A stretch of 64,000 nt of DNA from Galbula dea. Lineage: Eukaryota; Chordata; Aves; Piciformes; Galbulidae. Positions 34,245 through 46,720 of the stretch are shown piece after piece. The notes under the pieces are model-generated. The model had not been told where the DNA came from and made no database searches. It saw only the letters and a list, made by a program, of their open reading frames with translations. A program made the translations under genes and the position numbers. Each line of letters begins with the position of its first letter. Position 1 is the first letter of the stretch. The DNA is taken from assembly GCA_013399015.1 (NCBI GenBank), contig VWZX01001684.1, positions 186,001 to 250,000 on the forward strand, given 5' to 3'.

Positions 34245-37200
34245 CTAAACCAAAAATGGATGCTTATTAGAAGACAGGTCAGAAAAAAAAAAAATCATCA
34301 TTTCTTTAATTTCAAGGCAAGGGTTAAATATTGGTCAGAATTAGTGTTAACACTGTCTATAAACATAAATTAAAAACCTCTGAAAACTCTCTCACTAAAC
34401 TGCACCATTTGTACTTTTCAACAGTACTAGTAACTTACTGCCAGAAGAACATGACCCCACTCAGCCTCTACAGTTTCTGTTCTGAAACACTAAGAATGTT
34501 TTTCTTTACACAGTTGATGAAAATATTTGCAACATTCACTTAAGATCCTGGCTCCTTCACTAGGATTTCCACTGTTGATCATTTCCTTTTCAGAGACTTA
34601 CCTGCTTCCTAGGTAGTTGAGACAGCTGGGGTAATGTTGATTTCTATGTGTTAAGTGTATGGCAAGAGCTGTATTTGAAACACTAACACACACACAGCCT
34701 GGCACTGCCGAGTTACACTCAGCACTCAAAAGCAAAATACCTTTCCAGCAGAGTGCAAACTTCAGTAGTTGGTCTGCAACAAAACTGCACCTTCACCAAC
34801 AGAAGTGTCATTAAAACAAACTTTAAAGATCTCCAAAGAACAAGTAATGCATGCTGCCCCAGAGATCATTAGTGTATGAATGCTCAAGAGCTTGCTTAAA
34901 TAGCACCTAAAAAAGCCATACCTTTAATTCTTCAATGCTAGAAAGGTTATTGTTGACCATTCTGTCCTTCAGCAAAGTAATGGGATCACTTTTGCTTCTC
35001 ACTTCTTGAATTTCTTCTCTTGTACGATAGCTAGGAACAAGACAAGCAAAGACATGAACTTCTTCAGCAGGATCCTTGAACAGAGGTGAGGGTCTGGCCA
35101 CAGCTCACTTTTCTAAAAGTGTGACCAAACAATTGTCAGGAATGCAATGAAAAACACAGCAACATTTATCATTCAAAGGGTGGCACAGCTACAGCTGAAA
35201 TGCTTCTCAGACCCAGCTGAAGATGCTCAACTCAGGTATATAAGCATGGAAAAAGAAGAAATGCTAACCTGCAACACTTGATACAAGGGGCCATATTTCC
35301 TCCTTCCCCTCTCCCCTAAGGAGGGGCTAGAACACTTGCTGTATGCCTCCAATCCACCACAAATTTCCAGTGATGCTTGGGGATACACCTCTACTTCCTG
35401 TGGATCAGTTCAGATTTGTCAGCTGGCACAATGCCCGAGTCTTTTAGACACCTGCACATTTGTATGTAATTTGTGCAAAATTTTAAGCTTACAGGATATT
35501 AAATACTCTAAAAAACCTTGGAAAAGCTGTTGCTTTTCAGTCAAACCTTAATTAGAAAACATCATAAAGTCCTACTGAAAGCAGAACTGATTAACACAAA
35601 GTATGGACGTTTAACTGACTGGGCTTGATCTAAAACTACATCTCTTAATACTGCAAGTGAAACAAGTATGTTCCATGGCAATAGATTATCAGTGAGCCTC
35701 ACAGTAAGTTCCTCCTAACCTGTATAGGCACTTCACAATAGATTTAAACTGAATCCAAGAGTTTCAGGATTTTGACCATCAACACCTAGTTGTTTTTAAT
35801 GAATGCCCCAGTACCTGATTCCAGGGTCGCTCATGCTGTGCCCATGGTAGCGGTATGTCTGTAACTCCATCACAATAGGGCCCTACAACAGGAAAGAAAC
35901 ACAATACAGAGAATGTTACCACCTTGAGTGACTCAGGTTTGCTTGTTATAGCAGCAAGTATCTCCTATAGGTGAATGGACTTAAACACCAATGGTTTTTT
36001 CCTCATTTTAATTTACATAACATTATCACAACTAATAAAGTGAAACAAACTCTTTTCAAATGAAAGCCTATGTTGGTACTGTTAAGCATTTATTCTCATG
36101 TTCTTATTGAGCAGCATTAGCCAGTTTCTTCCCTTCCAATGTCATTCCACCATTACTCAAACTAACTTAAATTGCCTGTTGTTTCAGTGCAAGACTAACT
36201 CTCAGAACCTTATTCTTCTGTATTAACTTCTTTTTCTGATGTACTTTCCAAGCACAAACATACTTCAGCAAATATTAAAAATCTTCAAAAGCACTGTCTC
36301 CTACTTGGGTGACAAGACACTAATGATGACTCAATCTTTTAACTCCCTTTCTTTATGTAAATATAGAATGATTACTACTTCCTTTGATGTTTCTTTGTGA
36401 ATGGATTAATTAGGAGAACTGCCTGACAGTCAGAACACCTTCCACAATAGAACTTAACTAGAGTAGAAACAGCAAAAGATGGCAGTATCAGGATATATAT
36501 AGTTTTCAAATGCTTGGTTAACACAAATTGCATTCAAAACTGTGGAGAGAAAAAAATGCAATAAAGGTCAAATGAAGTTCAACAGTGACTGGAGAAAAGG
36601 GGCTAGATGAGGAACTTTTTATGTTAACAATAATCTGGCTAAGAATTTAACTTATGGAGATGGAATGATGACTGCAGACTTACTTTTCCAGCTCTACAGT
36701 GCTCAGCTGCAAACTTGGCTGCTTCTCGAACACAGAGAATATCCATGCCATCCACCTGATATAAACAGAAACTACAAGTTGAGACAAAAATATGCCAAGC
36801 CCTGAAGCTTCCCATTTCAGTACTTCACAAGTGCAAAAGGAATTCCACTTCTAATTTTTCTATATTCAAAAAAAAATATTTAAAAACTAAATCCATGGAT
36901 AGGTATGTATTGTGCAGGTGTGTGCATACACATACCCCCCCCACACACTTCCACCCTCCTCAAAAATCTGTGACTGTACTTACCCTGAGCCCTGGAATGA
37001 AATCTCCCCTTTTGTAGTAGTCAGTACTGGCTGCAGCTCTTTCAACTGAAGTTCCCATTCCATACCTATTGTTCTCACAGATGAAAATACAAGGCAACTT
37101 CCACAAGGCAGCCATATTGTATGTTTCAAATATCTGGCCCTGAAAGAAACAAAAGCAAGTTACAGCTAGACAGGGAGCTCAGCCTTCAAGCATTAGGCTC

Positions 37201-40200
37201 TGCCACAAATCATTCAGTTGCAGAGGTGTAGCTAGGAGAAATTTTAATAAAGTGACCTGAAACAGCCACTTGCTGCAGCTCAACAGAAGCAAGAGAGAGG
37301 CTGCACTATATGAGGTAACTTGCAACCCAATTAATAGTTTATAGAACTTAACTTTTAAACCTATATCAGTATCTGTGTAAGGGTAGCATAAAACTTTCAA
37401 CTTTAACTGAAGTATTTCAGCAACAGTTGTAAACCCCTTCCCAACTGATTAATCTGGCAGGATGCTGCTACAGCAGTAAAAGAAATGTTCAACTACACTG
37501 ACTGCATCAGCCTTGCTACTCTAAGTCCAAGATAGGGAAAACCAAGAACTGAGATCTCCACCTGTGTTTTGAAAGTGGGAAACTGTATCAATGGCACACT
37601 CTAAATCACCCATTTCCCATCTGGCTAAATGTCTCTGCTGATAACATGAAGACAGTGGCTGGAATGTCAGTAAGTGGCTCCATGAGCTTCTCTGTCCTCT
37701 CTGTGTTCAGAAATGTAAGTTACATGTTTCTCCTATTCAGCAGCACTGTTATCTTCGCTGCTGGAGTTCAGAGCTTTCCTCACAGCACAGAGATTTCAAG
37801 GCATCACACTTAGGTGAGCCTGGAGTAACTGGAAAGCCCTCCTCTCATGAATCTTGCAGTCTTCACATAACCATTAGCCTGTAAGTATCCAGAGCCCTCA
37901 GAAGGGAAGGAGCTGAGCAGCATTCCCTCCACTCAAGCAATAAGGGCAAAGTTCAAAATGGGGGTGGGGAAGGACAGACATTTACACAGGTCCAAACACA
38001 TGATTAAAAAAACACCCCAGAAAAGCATGCTACGTTCATGATACATGCTTCTAGTAATTAACTGTTCACCTGAATCAACTCTGAGGACTGTACAGTTCTT
38101 GAAACACACCCCTACTCAAATGCCTAAGACAACACACATAAGAGGTGCTAGTGTCCAAAATCTGCAAGATGCCTGGCCCTCTACATGAAGTTTATCCCAG
38201 TAAACAGCACTTCACAACAAAAGCCCTATAAAAAACTGCAGTGAATTGTAGGACAGAGGCTTTACATTGACCTCTCTCTCAAGTAATGTTTTATCAGCAT
38301 TAGTAGATTCCTTTAACAAAACATCCTTGCAGCAGTAAGCCCAACACACAAAACTCAGCCTAAGTTTCAAGTCAGATGTTGCCTGAGCTACAGGTCCAAC
38401 AACAGCACAGTGGAAGGTGCTCTCCACTACTCTGTGGAAGGCAGAGCTCACAGAAGGGAAACTGATTACCCCAAGTCACACCCCTCCTCAGAAAGCCGCA
38501 CCAGACAAAGCTCATTTACCTGATTGGCTGCACCGTCCCCATATAAGGTCAGGCAGATTTCGTTTTTACCGAAGTATTTGCAGGCCAGGGCAATCCCAGC
38601 TCCAAGAGGCACCTACCACAGAGTGCAGGACAAACCAAAGTTTTAGAACAATGTTTAGAGGAGATGGAGACAGGAAAAGAGATATTGACAGTGTTAGAGA
38701 TCTGCCCAGCAAACAAGATTTAACTCCCACTTCCATCAGTTCCAATCTGTATTACAACCAAATACAAACACTAACTATATTCTTAACTGGATTCCTTTTT
38801 GCAACAGTTCACAACAGGGCAAGCAAACCATAATAAAGTCATAATGTGCACAGAACAACAGTGTGCACAGAGTAAATGGTATCTGTATACAAGCCCACAT
38901 CACAGAAACTGAGAAGAAACACTGGTACAGGACATGAGTAAAATTCAACTTATGCTTTAAAGTAGAAGTCATGGATATACCTGAGCACCAACAATACCAT
39001 TGCCACCATAGAAGTTTTTGGTATACATATGCATTGATCCTCCTTTTCCCTTGGCACATCCTCCTTTTCGACCTGAAACAAGCGATTTACTTTTGTAGAG
39101 AAGAAATACAATACAAAGGTAACAACACTAAGATCATGTTGCTATCATTAGATCTATGTGGAGCTAAGGCACAATGGCCTCTCTCCAAAGAGTTAAGAGT
39201 TAAATATATCACAAAATAAATAAGAGAAGGGAGAAAAAAAGAACAATAACGAAAACATAATTCAGGAATACAGAATAAGACTGGGAAGAAATTTTAAAAC
39301 CAACCAAGAAGTTTCACTGTCCTATTATAGAAACATCACTTCCTAATAAATATGGGTTGTGGATTTTTTGGTGGCTTTTCTTTTGTTTTTAAATAGCCAA
39401 AATATTCTATATTTCTTATATATGTAATAAGAAGTATATACAGTCCTTATTGCTTTTGCCTTCTGCAAGAAAGTTGTGAACACTGTTTCACATTAGCTGT
39501 GATAATCTACACTTGTCTTTCCTGTAGCAATAACCAGAAGTAAGAGATAGGACATTCAGAAAAAGTAATGAAAAAATCCCCTCAACCAACAGCTCCCCAT
39601 CCCACCCCAGGATAAACATCAAAAAGACACCTAGCCCATCTCCATTCAAGCTGCATTACAACAAATCCTACCTAAATGAGCTGATCTGAACACAGTTTCT
39701 CTTTGGCCCACTCCATTTCTTACTCCAATGTGTCTTGTTAACTAGCTGCCAAGGCCTGTATTTTATTTCTAACACGCACAGCTTCTTAGGTTGGGTACTT
39801 TTCCTCAGTCTTGGTGTTTATTTTAGAAGTTGAATGCTGGATCTCCTTCTGGAATTTGTACTTCTCTTTCTTCTTAGATAGACCAATAATAAAAACGATC
39901 TGCCTCCTAAGGGGGGTAACACCCTATCCTATTGAGAACAAATGCCAACCACCAGCAAGTTCCATTTAAAGAAGGTGCCACAGCACAACAAATAAAGCAT
40001 ATGGTATCAAGAAAAAAAAAGGTCTCTCTGAATTTGTGCTTAGAAGTACCAGCAATTAAATATTCCTTACTCGTTTTAAAGTAAAAAAGCAGTTGCTTCA
40101 TAGCAGAATAAATCTGTTTTATAATGTTATGTCACCAAACTGCTTCTGAAGCCCCACTATGCTTGTGTAGCAACATCATTTTGAATTGGAACTACACACT

Positions 40201-43200
40201 GACATGAGCACAGCAGCATGGGTTCCCTTATTTTACTCGGTACTAACCTGTAAGCTCAGCAAGAATTTCTCGAACAGGCACTCCTCGTGCATAGGTAAAG
40301 CCATGAGCTCTGTAAGCTGTTATCACATGGTCTGTTGGGTTTATGGCAGCTTCAAGCCCTACACAGCAAGCCTCCTGTAAACGAAAAGGAAGCTCAGTAA
40401 TGAAGAAAAACACACAGCTTTCGCAGCCAGCAGTGTGACAAGGGCTAGCTATGATCCCCCATACATCATATATGAGCACAAAACAGGAGGAGCACTGATA
40501 TAGAACACTCCCTTAAATCCCAAAGGGCAGCAGGCCTAGAGACACAGCAGCCTTATACTCTTTAAATTCCAGCCTGACTGTAACTAACAAAAGCAGATGA
40601 GAACTAGAAGCTGCAAAAACCTGCACATTTCTTCTATAGATGCTCTATCTGGGAGATGGATAAACAACTGCAATTCAGAAGTGGCATGGGGGAATGGACA
40701 GACAGCAAGATTTCACTAAGTTCATGAAGTTTCCTCTTCTGGCTGTTGCTTTTTGGTGGGCACATGACACTGCAACAAAAAACATCAATGAAGCCTGAAG
40801 AGGAGGCTATAGGCCTCCAAATGCACTAAATTTAATATGCTGCAGTTGCTCATTCCTCACATTCAGCTGATCTTCAGCTGCACATTGCCTCTCTTCCTAC
40901 TGCTGTCCCAAGAACTCAAGAGATTCCCTTGTGTGCCAAGACACCACTTTTAAAGACATACTGAACAAAATCACGGATCCAGCTACAGCTTCACTGTATA
41001 TAGTTCTAGATTTACTCTCCACTCTATCCAACTCCCTATGTTAAGTAAGGTAAGACAATATAAAACGTCTTGGGGGAAAAAAAATATCTTACCTGACCAT
41101 CATATAAGTGGCAGAAACCACGAATGATCTTCTGCTTGTACAGCTGGTCAGACTTCAGCTCCATGCGCCGGATGGTCTGCATTGTCTTGTAGTAATGGAG
41201 CCCCTCCTCCCGAGTCATCACTGCTGTGGTACCGGGGCCTTCGTCCAGGCGATGCAGGTCACATTTCTGCAGAGGTGAACAAGTAGTTACTTCCTGAAGA
41301 GAATTCATCCTATTTATGAGTATCAGTGACATTTGTAATGACCTGTTGTTTTCAAAATTGGAGTGCAATACCTTCAAAAAACCAGCAAAAACCTGAATTC
41401 ATAGGTCAAAGTAACTGCAAGGTTTGTGCACTATTTCCAAATTCAGGGAAATAAAAGCTTTAGTTTTAATAAAGACCAATTTTTACTCGTGAAATGAACT
41501 AAAGTCCTCACAAAATACCAGAAAAGCACATTTCCATGGCTGTTGCATAGGAAATACTTAGTAAGGCTTACTGAAGAGGCAAGGAGTTTCCTTTGTGAAA
41601 CAGTTTGTTGGACTTCACCTCTTGTGCCACCATTTATAACAAGCAGTAATAAACCACTGCTGCACCAGCCCCCCTGCAAGTCGAATTATGTGCACAGGAC
41701 AACTTCTTTCCCAAATCATAAACTTAGAGTTGCACAGAGGGCTGATTTCAGGCACCCCACAAAATTAAAATCAGCCAAGTTCAGTGGAACAGATAAAACA
41801 AATTACTCTGTCAGTGCAGATTGTACAGTCAAAGTACTGCTATACAGATTGAAGTTATGTTAAAGCAAAGACTCTCCAGAGTAAATCCATCAAAACCTAA
41901 ATGAATCTGATATAACACAGATGCATGCTACTCTTAAGATAGGTCTGCTTCAGAGTTCACATAACAACAGAAACTTAGGAGTCTTGTAATCAGCACTGGG
42001 CCAAACACCAAACCTTGTATCTACTTGGAAAAGATTTTTCATATGAACATTATTTTCCCTCTCCTCCCTGTGAAATGATTTTAATACTCTACAGGCATGG
42101 ACAAACAGGAAGTTGGTAAAAGGAAAACTAATTTCTTTCAAAGTTTCTTTTATCAGTTCCTGAAAGAAAGCCAGCACAAAAGTTTCAGACGATGGAAGCA
42201 TCACTTTTTCTTGTGGCCCAGCCACTGTGGAAAGCTGACAAAACATAATGCACATTTTTCAAGCAGCACCAAGTCAAGCACTAAGAAGGATACAGTGGTT
42301 TCTTTGTCCAAACTTCATATGGACCTCAATCAGCTGCACATCTGGGATACAGCACCCATGACTCCATGAACAAAAGGGGGACGGAAAAAAAAGTAGGCAG
42401 CAAACACCAGCTGCTTGTTTTAAAAGCATTAAGGCAACTTCTTCTCAAAACTGAAAAGGATCTTTAGCTCCTTTGTAACTTATTCTCTTAGTTGCCTTGC
42501 AGTATCACAGCTGCAAAGAATCACAACTTCCCACTGTTAAGAAACTAGTAACATTACTACATACTGCCAAGCAGAGTACTTCCAGCTGCATTTAGAAACC
42601 AGGCCAGATAAGGAGGGGTTGGGATCTGGAAATTCAAACAGTATTTTTCTGACTAAAAAGATAAGAGAACAAGTCCATCCTGTCAAGATCTACAACAAGC
42701 ACTTCCACAGAATGCCAGTATTAAATATTCAGCTGCTTTACCTTAATGTCAAACGTAGCTTCACTTGCAAAGTCTGCATAGTTACGCGATGCGACCATCA
42801 CTCGAGAGGCCTTAACAAAAAGGAAAGCAAAACATCAGCAATATTGAAAATACAATTAGCAAGCAAAAGGAGGTGAGGTGAAGTCTCCATTTCTAACAGT
42901 ACACCAAAACAGAAATAATTTGTGAATTAAACTCACCAGTGACATATCCCTACAGTACTGGACAATTTGATTTTGTACATGTGTTAGAAGTTGTTTAAAA
43001 CCTGACTAAGATTAGCAAAAGAGAACAGAATTTTACATCTGTAATACCCTTGGTTATCAAAAATAAAAGAAGTTTCAAAAGACTGAAGAGCATCAAACCC
43101 ACAAAAATTATTTTACTCTTCACATGCCAGAGTGCCTATATGAGTAGAGACACAGCCAATGCAGACTTTGATGGCTCTCTGCACTGGCTGGAATTTTGCC

Positions 43201-46200
43201 TCTATAGAACAAAAAAATCTCTTTGAAGGAAAAAAAAACCCCAAACAAAAACAAAACCCAGCAGATTTCTGGAATATGAACTATTCTCACTCTTTCCTTT
43301 CAGTAGGAAGAGAAGCTGGAGCAATATAAGGTAGTAAGAATGAAGACAGGTAGTATCATTTCAGTATGTTACAGCATGGCAACTAGTTAAAAATAATATG
43401 GAAGCATAAAAGGTGACACACCTAAGGATATATTAAATACAGAACAACAGAAAGGGTGGAATGGTAGGGAGAGATAAGAAGGATGTTTAAAAATACACTA
43501 CTGTTCTGTCTTAAAAAATGTGTACAAGCTATTAACAAACAACTGGCATTTTTAGAAAACTTTGGTATGTTTCACTGCAGGACCAGATACTATGCACATC
43601 TGTCCACACATGCTTTGTGGCCACAGCATAAGGAATGCACTAAGTCTTTAGGGGCAAAATTGTATTACTAATTAAGTACACCTACATTTCAGTAGCTCAT
43701 TCAACCATGGAATTTACATACATTTAGCAGAAGATTCATTCTTTCAAGCTTTTGAGACTATCTAGGTCAAGGTCAAAAAAAAGTCTGATTGACAGGTAAA
43801 AAGCTTGGGAAAGAAAGCCAAGAGAAGTATCACAGTCCATCTTGGTTACCTGCTCTGTTGCACATTTGATTTAGCAATCATGATCCCCCACTCCCCTCAC
43901 CCCATTACCAGATTAAATATTTAGAGTTCTTAACTTAAATCAAGTTTCTACACTGTTTGCCACAATTATCAGTGAGGAAAAGCTACTTTACTTCCAAAGC
44001 TGAAAGTAAATCAAGAGTTTGGGATCTATAAGTCATCTGGCCCAAGCCCCCCTGCCCTGAATACAACATAAAAGCGACACCAAGGAGCCAGTACAAGAGT
44101 TCATCAAACCTCAACAAGACCTATTCAGGCCTTACCTCGCTAACGGCTCCCTAGGTTAGCAGCATTTGGAAGGGGAGCAGGAAAAGAAGGAAAGAAAGAA
44201 AATAAAGGAGTAAGCAACCATAACCAAAAATTAGGGGAGAAGTCAGCAAATTACTAGCCCACTAGAACACTGTAAGAGGTAGTTTCCTTACAGGTAAGCT
44301 CTGCATCATGAAAATCCATCTATACACCACACAATATGCTCAAAGCATATATGGAATAAGACTACTTATATTTATTTGGTAATTTATATCTTCATTATAA
44401 ATGCACAGGAACAATTCAAGACAAATATTTACATATCTGGTAATCACTAGGACCCCAAAAAAATCTATATTAAGATATCCAAATCAGACCTAGTTTGGAA
44501 TTCCAACAAAATGCAGTATGTCAGGAACAGGCCAAGTACTTGCAATAAGGGACTAATTTTAGGCACCCATATTTTAAAATTTATTAATACAGATATTTTA
44601 CTTGTAAATTAGGAAATATTTTAGATATATGGTCCCAAGACATATAGGAAGATCTGGCAAATCTGCTCTCATGTCATTTTCATGAATAAGAGAATAAAGA
44701 GAATGAAGAGGTAAAATTAAGATTTCTCATACACAAGAGAAAAACCACAGAACCACAGAATAAATCACAGACTCTCCTGAGTTGGGAAAGACCCACAGGG
44801 ATCATCAAGTCCTACTCCCATCTACACACAGGACAACCCCAAAAGTCATACCATGTGTCCAGACACTTCTTGAATTCTGTCAGGCTTGGTGCAGTGACTA
44901 CTTCCCTGGGGATCCTGTTCCAGTGCTCAATCTGGGTTAAGAACCTTTTCCTAACATCCAACTTAAACCTACCCTGGCAGAGCTTCACTTCATTCCCTCT
45001 CGTCCTGTCACTGGTCACCAGAGAGAAGAGATCAGCTCCTGCCCCTCTGCTTCCCCTTATGAGTAAGCTATAGACTGTGATGAGATCTCCCCTCAGTCTC
45101 CTCCAGACTGAACAAACCAACTGACTTCAGCCACTCCTCACACAGCCTCCCCTCTAGACCCCCCAACATCTTCTTGACCCTCTGAATGCTCTCCAACAGC
45201 TTCATATCCTTCTTATACTCTGGTGGCCAAAACTGCCCACAGCACACAAGGTAAGGCCACACCAGCACAAGTGATACACTAACGACAAAAAATAACATTT
45301 TAAGAAAATTCAAGAAGAGATGAAAAGTAGCTGCTGTTTGAGTACAGAAAGGTGAAGCAGCTCAGAAAGTCAGATGTCTGAATTTCACATGGAATGAGAA
45401 GAGTATGTTTGCCCCATTTAGGATCTGACCTGTGCTGACAGTCAAAACATATATAAATAAAACAAAGCAAAGGGCCAGCAAAAGTTTTTCAGAAATTGAT
45501 CAAAACATTTTACAGGTACTAAAAACAAGCAGCAAAGAGATCACTGCACACAGAGCTCACAAACGGTCTATGGGCAGAGCAGCCACAGCCACCAGTTCCC
45601 AAGCAGCCTGTGCTCCAGCCTGCGGCGCAGCTTGAAGGCTCTGCCTTGCCGTGACACCGCGCGGGAGCATGTCTGTGCCAAATTTCAATGTTAAAACCGG
45701 CCCCGCAGGTATCTCACACCTGGGCAGCTGCACCAGCCATGCTGTCTGCTTCGGCGGCGCTAGGGGAAGCACAGCACGATGGGCAATTATAAAAGGACAC
45801 TTCAAATGAGCTCCTGCGCGCAGCAACTATTTCAATTTCCTCACGGTATTTTACACAGAGTGGGAAGAAAAAAACCAACAACAAAACGCCCACAAAAAAA
45901 CTCCAACACCCACACACTTTTTCGCACCAGTGTTTTGGTTTTGGTTTATTTTTTATGATTTTATTTTGTCACCAGAACCAAGTGACCAGGCTACCATCCG
46001 TTAGAGCCGACTTATTCCCGGAGCATAAGCCCCCGGCCCCACTGCGGCAGCCGTGCCACACTACCGGGCCGAGCCCAGCGCGGCCTCTACCCGCTTGCCG
46101 ACCTCCAAGGGCCCGGACACGGCCCACCAGGGCCTGCAGCAGAGGGCGGCGCGCTAACGTCCCAGGCGGTACCGGCCGTCCCCGGCAGCGCCCTCCCTGA

Positions 46201-46399
46201 CCGGCACCTCACTCGCCCCCCACGCAGAGGGTCTCGTGTCAGCCTCGGGCTGTCCCCCGCACCCCTTTGGGTAGTCGCTCCCCCGCGTTCCGCCCGGGCC
46301 TGCAACGGCCGCACTCACCGTCCTCCCGGCGGCAGCGGCGGTAGCGCTGGCAGGACCCTGCAGCACCCGGGAGAGGGCGGCCAACAGCATCTTGCGCAT
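34080..46399 (-). CDS. PDHA1: PDHA1, pyruvate dehydrogenase E1 alpha subunit, complete
   Basis: Catalytic alpha subunit of the E1 heterotetramer of the mitochondrial pyruvate dehydrogenase complex, which decarboxylates pyruvate using thiamine diphosphate. There are eleven coding exons on the minus strand: 46319-46399, 42742-42810, 41093-41266, 40248-40374, 38981-39072, 38520-38612, 36984-37139, 36684-36755, 35815-35882, 34922-35030 and 34080-34244. All are GT-AG with phases that fit: 1,206 bases, 401 residues (human 390, the difference lying in the presequence region). The N terminus MRKMLLAALSRVLQG is a typical matrix-targeting helix. The TPP motif GDGAANQ is at 206-212 and ends in ENN at 234-236. 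The three inhibitory PDK serines are conserved at 243 (YGMGTS), 304 (YHGHS) and 311 (GISYRT). Exon structure matches the human gene. Identification is secure. Confidence 0.98.
34922..35030 (-). CDS. PDHA1: PDHA1 exon 10: phosphosite 2 border
   Basis: One base completes Ser311 (human Ser300), then YRTREEIQEVRSKSDPITLL and KDRMVNNNLSSIEELK. The donor on the minus strand is GTATGG. Confidence 0.97.
35815..35882 (-). CDS. PDHA1: PDHA1 exon 9: phosphosite 1
   Basis: 22 codons plus two bases, GPIVMELQTYRYHGHSMSDP then GI and a split serine. The YHGHS serine (residue 304) is PDK site 1, human Ser293. The split codon forms site 2. Confidence 0.97.
36684..36755 (-). CDS. PDHA1: PDHA1 exon 8
   Basis: 24 codons, VDGMDILCVREAAKFAAEHC then RAGK. 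Flanked by ATCAG and GTAAGT on the minus strand. Confidence 0.97.
36984..37139 (-). CDS. PDHA1: PDHA1 exon 7: end of TPP motif and phosphosite 3
   Basis: 52 codons, GQIFETYNMAALWKLPCIFI then CENNRYGMGTSVERAAASTD and YYKRGDFIPGLR. It holds the closing NN of the TPP motif and the serine equivalent to human Ser232 (residue 243 here). Confidence 0.98.
38520..38612 (-). CDS. PDHA1: PDHA1 exon 6: TPP-binding GDG motif
   Basis: 31 codons, VPLGAGIALACKYFGKNEIC then LTLYGDGAANQ. GDG at residues 206-208 starts the thiamine diphosphate/Mg binding motif. Phase 0 at both ends. Confidence 0.98.
38981..39072 (-). CDS. PDHA1: PDHA1 exon 5
   Basis: Completes glycine, then RKGGCAKGKGGSMHMYTKNF and YGGNGIVGAQ, the Gly-rich GGSMHM segment conserved in E1 alpha. 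Confidence 0.97.
40248..40374 (-). CDS. PDHA1: PDHA1 exon 4
   Basis: 42 codons plus one base, EACCVGLEAAINPTDHVITA then YRAHGFTYARGVPVREILAE and LT. The YRAHG segment belongs to the E1 alpha active-site region. Confidence 0.97.
41093..41266 (-). CDS. PDHA1: PDHA1 exon 3
   Basis: 58 codons from KCDLHRLDEGPG through MELKSDQLYKQKIIRGFCHL to YDGQ. It carries RGFCHL, conserved in E1 alpha. Phase 0 at both ends. Confidence 0.97.
42742..42810 (-). CDS. PDHA1: PDHA1 exon 2
   Basis: 23 codons, ASRVMVASRNYADFASEATF plus DIK. It contains the presequence cleavage region and the start of the mature protein (from family knowledge). It has phase-0 boundaries. Confidence 0.94.
43228..43260. repeat. A/C-rich low-complexity tract in PDHA1 intron 1
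   Basis: AAAAAAAACCCCAAACAAAA-type run, one of several A/C tracts in the window. Confidence 0.55.
44743..45278 (-). mobile_element. CR1 retrotransposon 3' end in PDHA1 intron 1
   Basis: About 535 bases of a 5'-truncated CR1 LINE on the minus strand. The + strand copy begins with ACCACAGAACCACAGAAT-like octamers, the reverse complement of the CR1 terminal repeat. The minus strand still encodes recognisable ORF2 C-terminal sequence (RTRGNEVKLCQGRFKLDVRK, EHWNRIPREVV, SLTEFKKCLD) with interruptions. It is in sense orientation to PDHA1. The upstream end near 45278 is approximate. It is an inactive fragment. Confidence 0.85.
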
Positions 46400-46720
46400 G
46401 GAGCGGCGAGAGGTGGCAGTGCCTAAAACAGGACCCCGTCCCCAAGTCTCCTTCAGCCGCTGCCCGGCTGCGACCACCAACCCCACCGGCCAACCAGCGC
46501 GCTCCCCAAAGTGACGGCACTAGCTGCGCCGGCGGAAACTCGCTCCCGTGCACTGGTACTGATGACGCCTTGCCCGGCCATACCCCTCCACGCCGTGCAT
46601 GCGCATGCGGAGGATTTGGCTCGGGTCGGCTCGGTCTGGGTGTTCTCTTGCCGCGGGGCTATGCGGGTGTGCGTGGGCTATGGCCAGTGACAGTGCAGGG
46701 GGTCAGTGAGAGAACCTCTC
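45560..46720 (-). promoter_or_regulatory. PDHA1: CpG island promoter of PDHA1
   Basis: GC- and CpG-dense segment around PDHA1 exon 1, extending into intron 1 on one side and upstream to about 46720 on the other. No convincing TATA box is visible. No second gene starting divergently from the island could be identified, although ADGRG2 would be expected on the + strand by synteny. Confidence 0.75.
46319..46399 (-). CDS. PDHA1: PDHA1 exon 1: mitochondrial presequence
   Basis: 27 codons on the minus strand, MRKMLLAALSRVLQG followed by an Ala-rich PASATAAAAGRT. It is 8 codons longer than human exon 1. The donor GTGAGT lies just below 46319. The ATG matches the conserved MRKML start. Confidence 0.95.

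Noticed and set aside
44812..45313. Minus-strand open frames that look like a protein gene
   Set aside because: The residues are the C-terminal end of CR1 ORF2, interrupted and 5'-truncated, so they belong to the retrotransposon.
46087..46553. Overlapping minus-strand open frames around PDHA1 exon 1
   Set aside because: Only the frame with MRKMLLAALSRVLQG splices correctly to exon 2; the others are CpG-island shadows.
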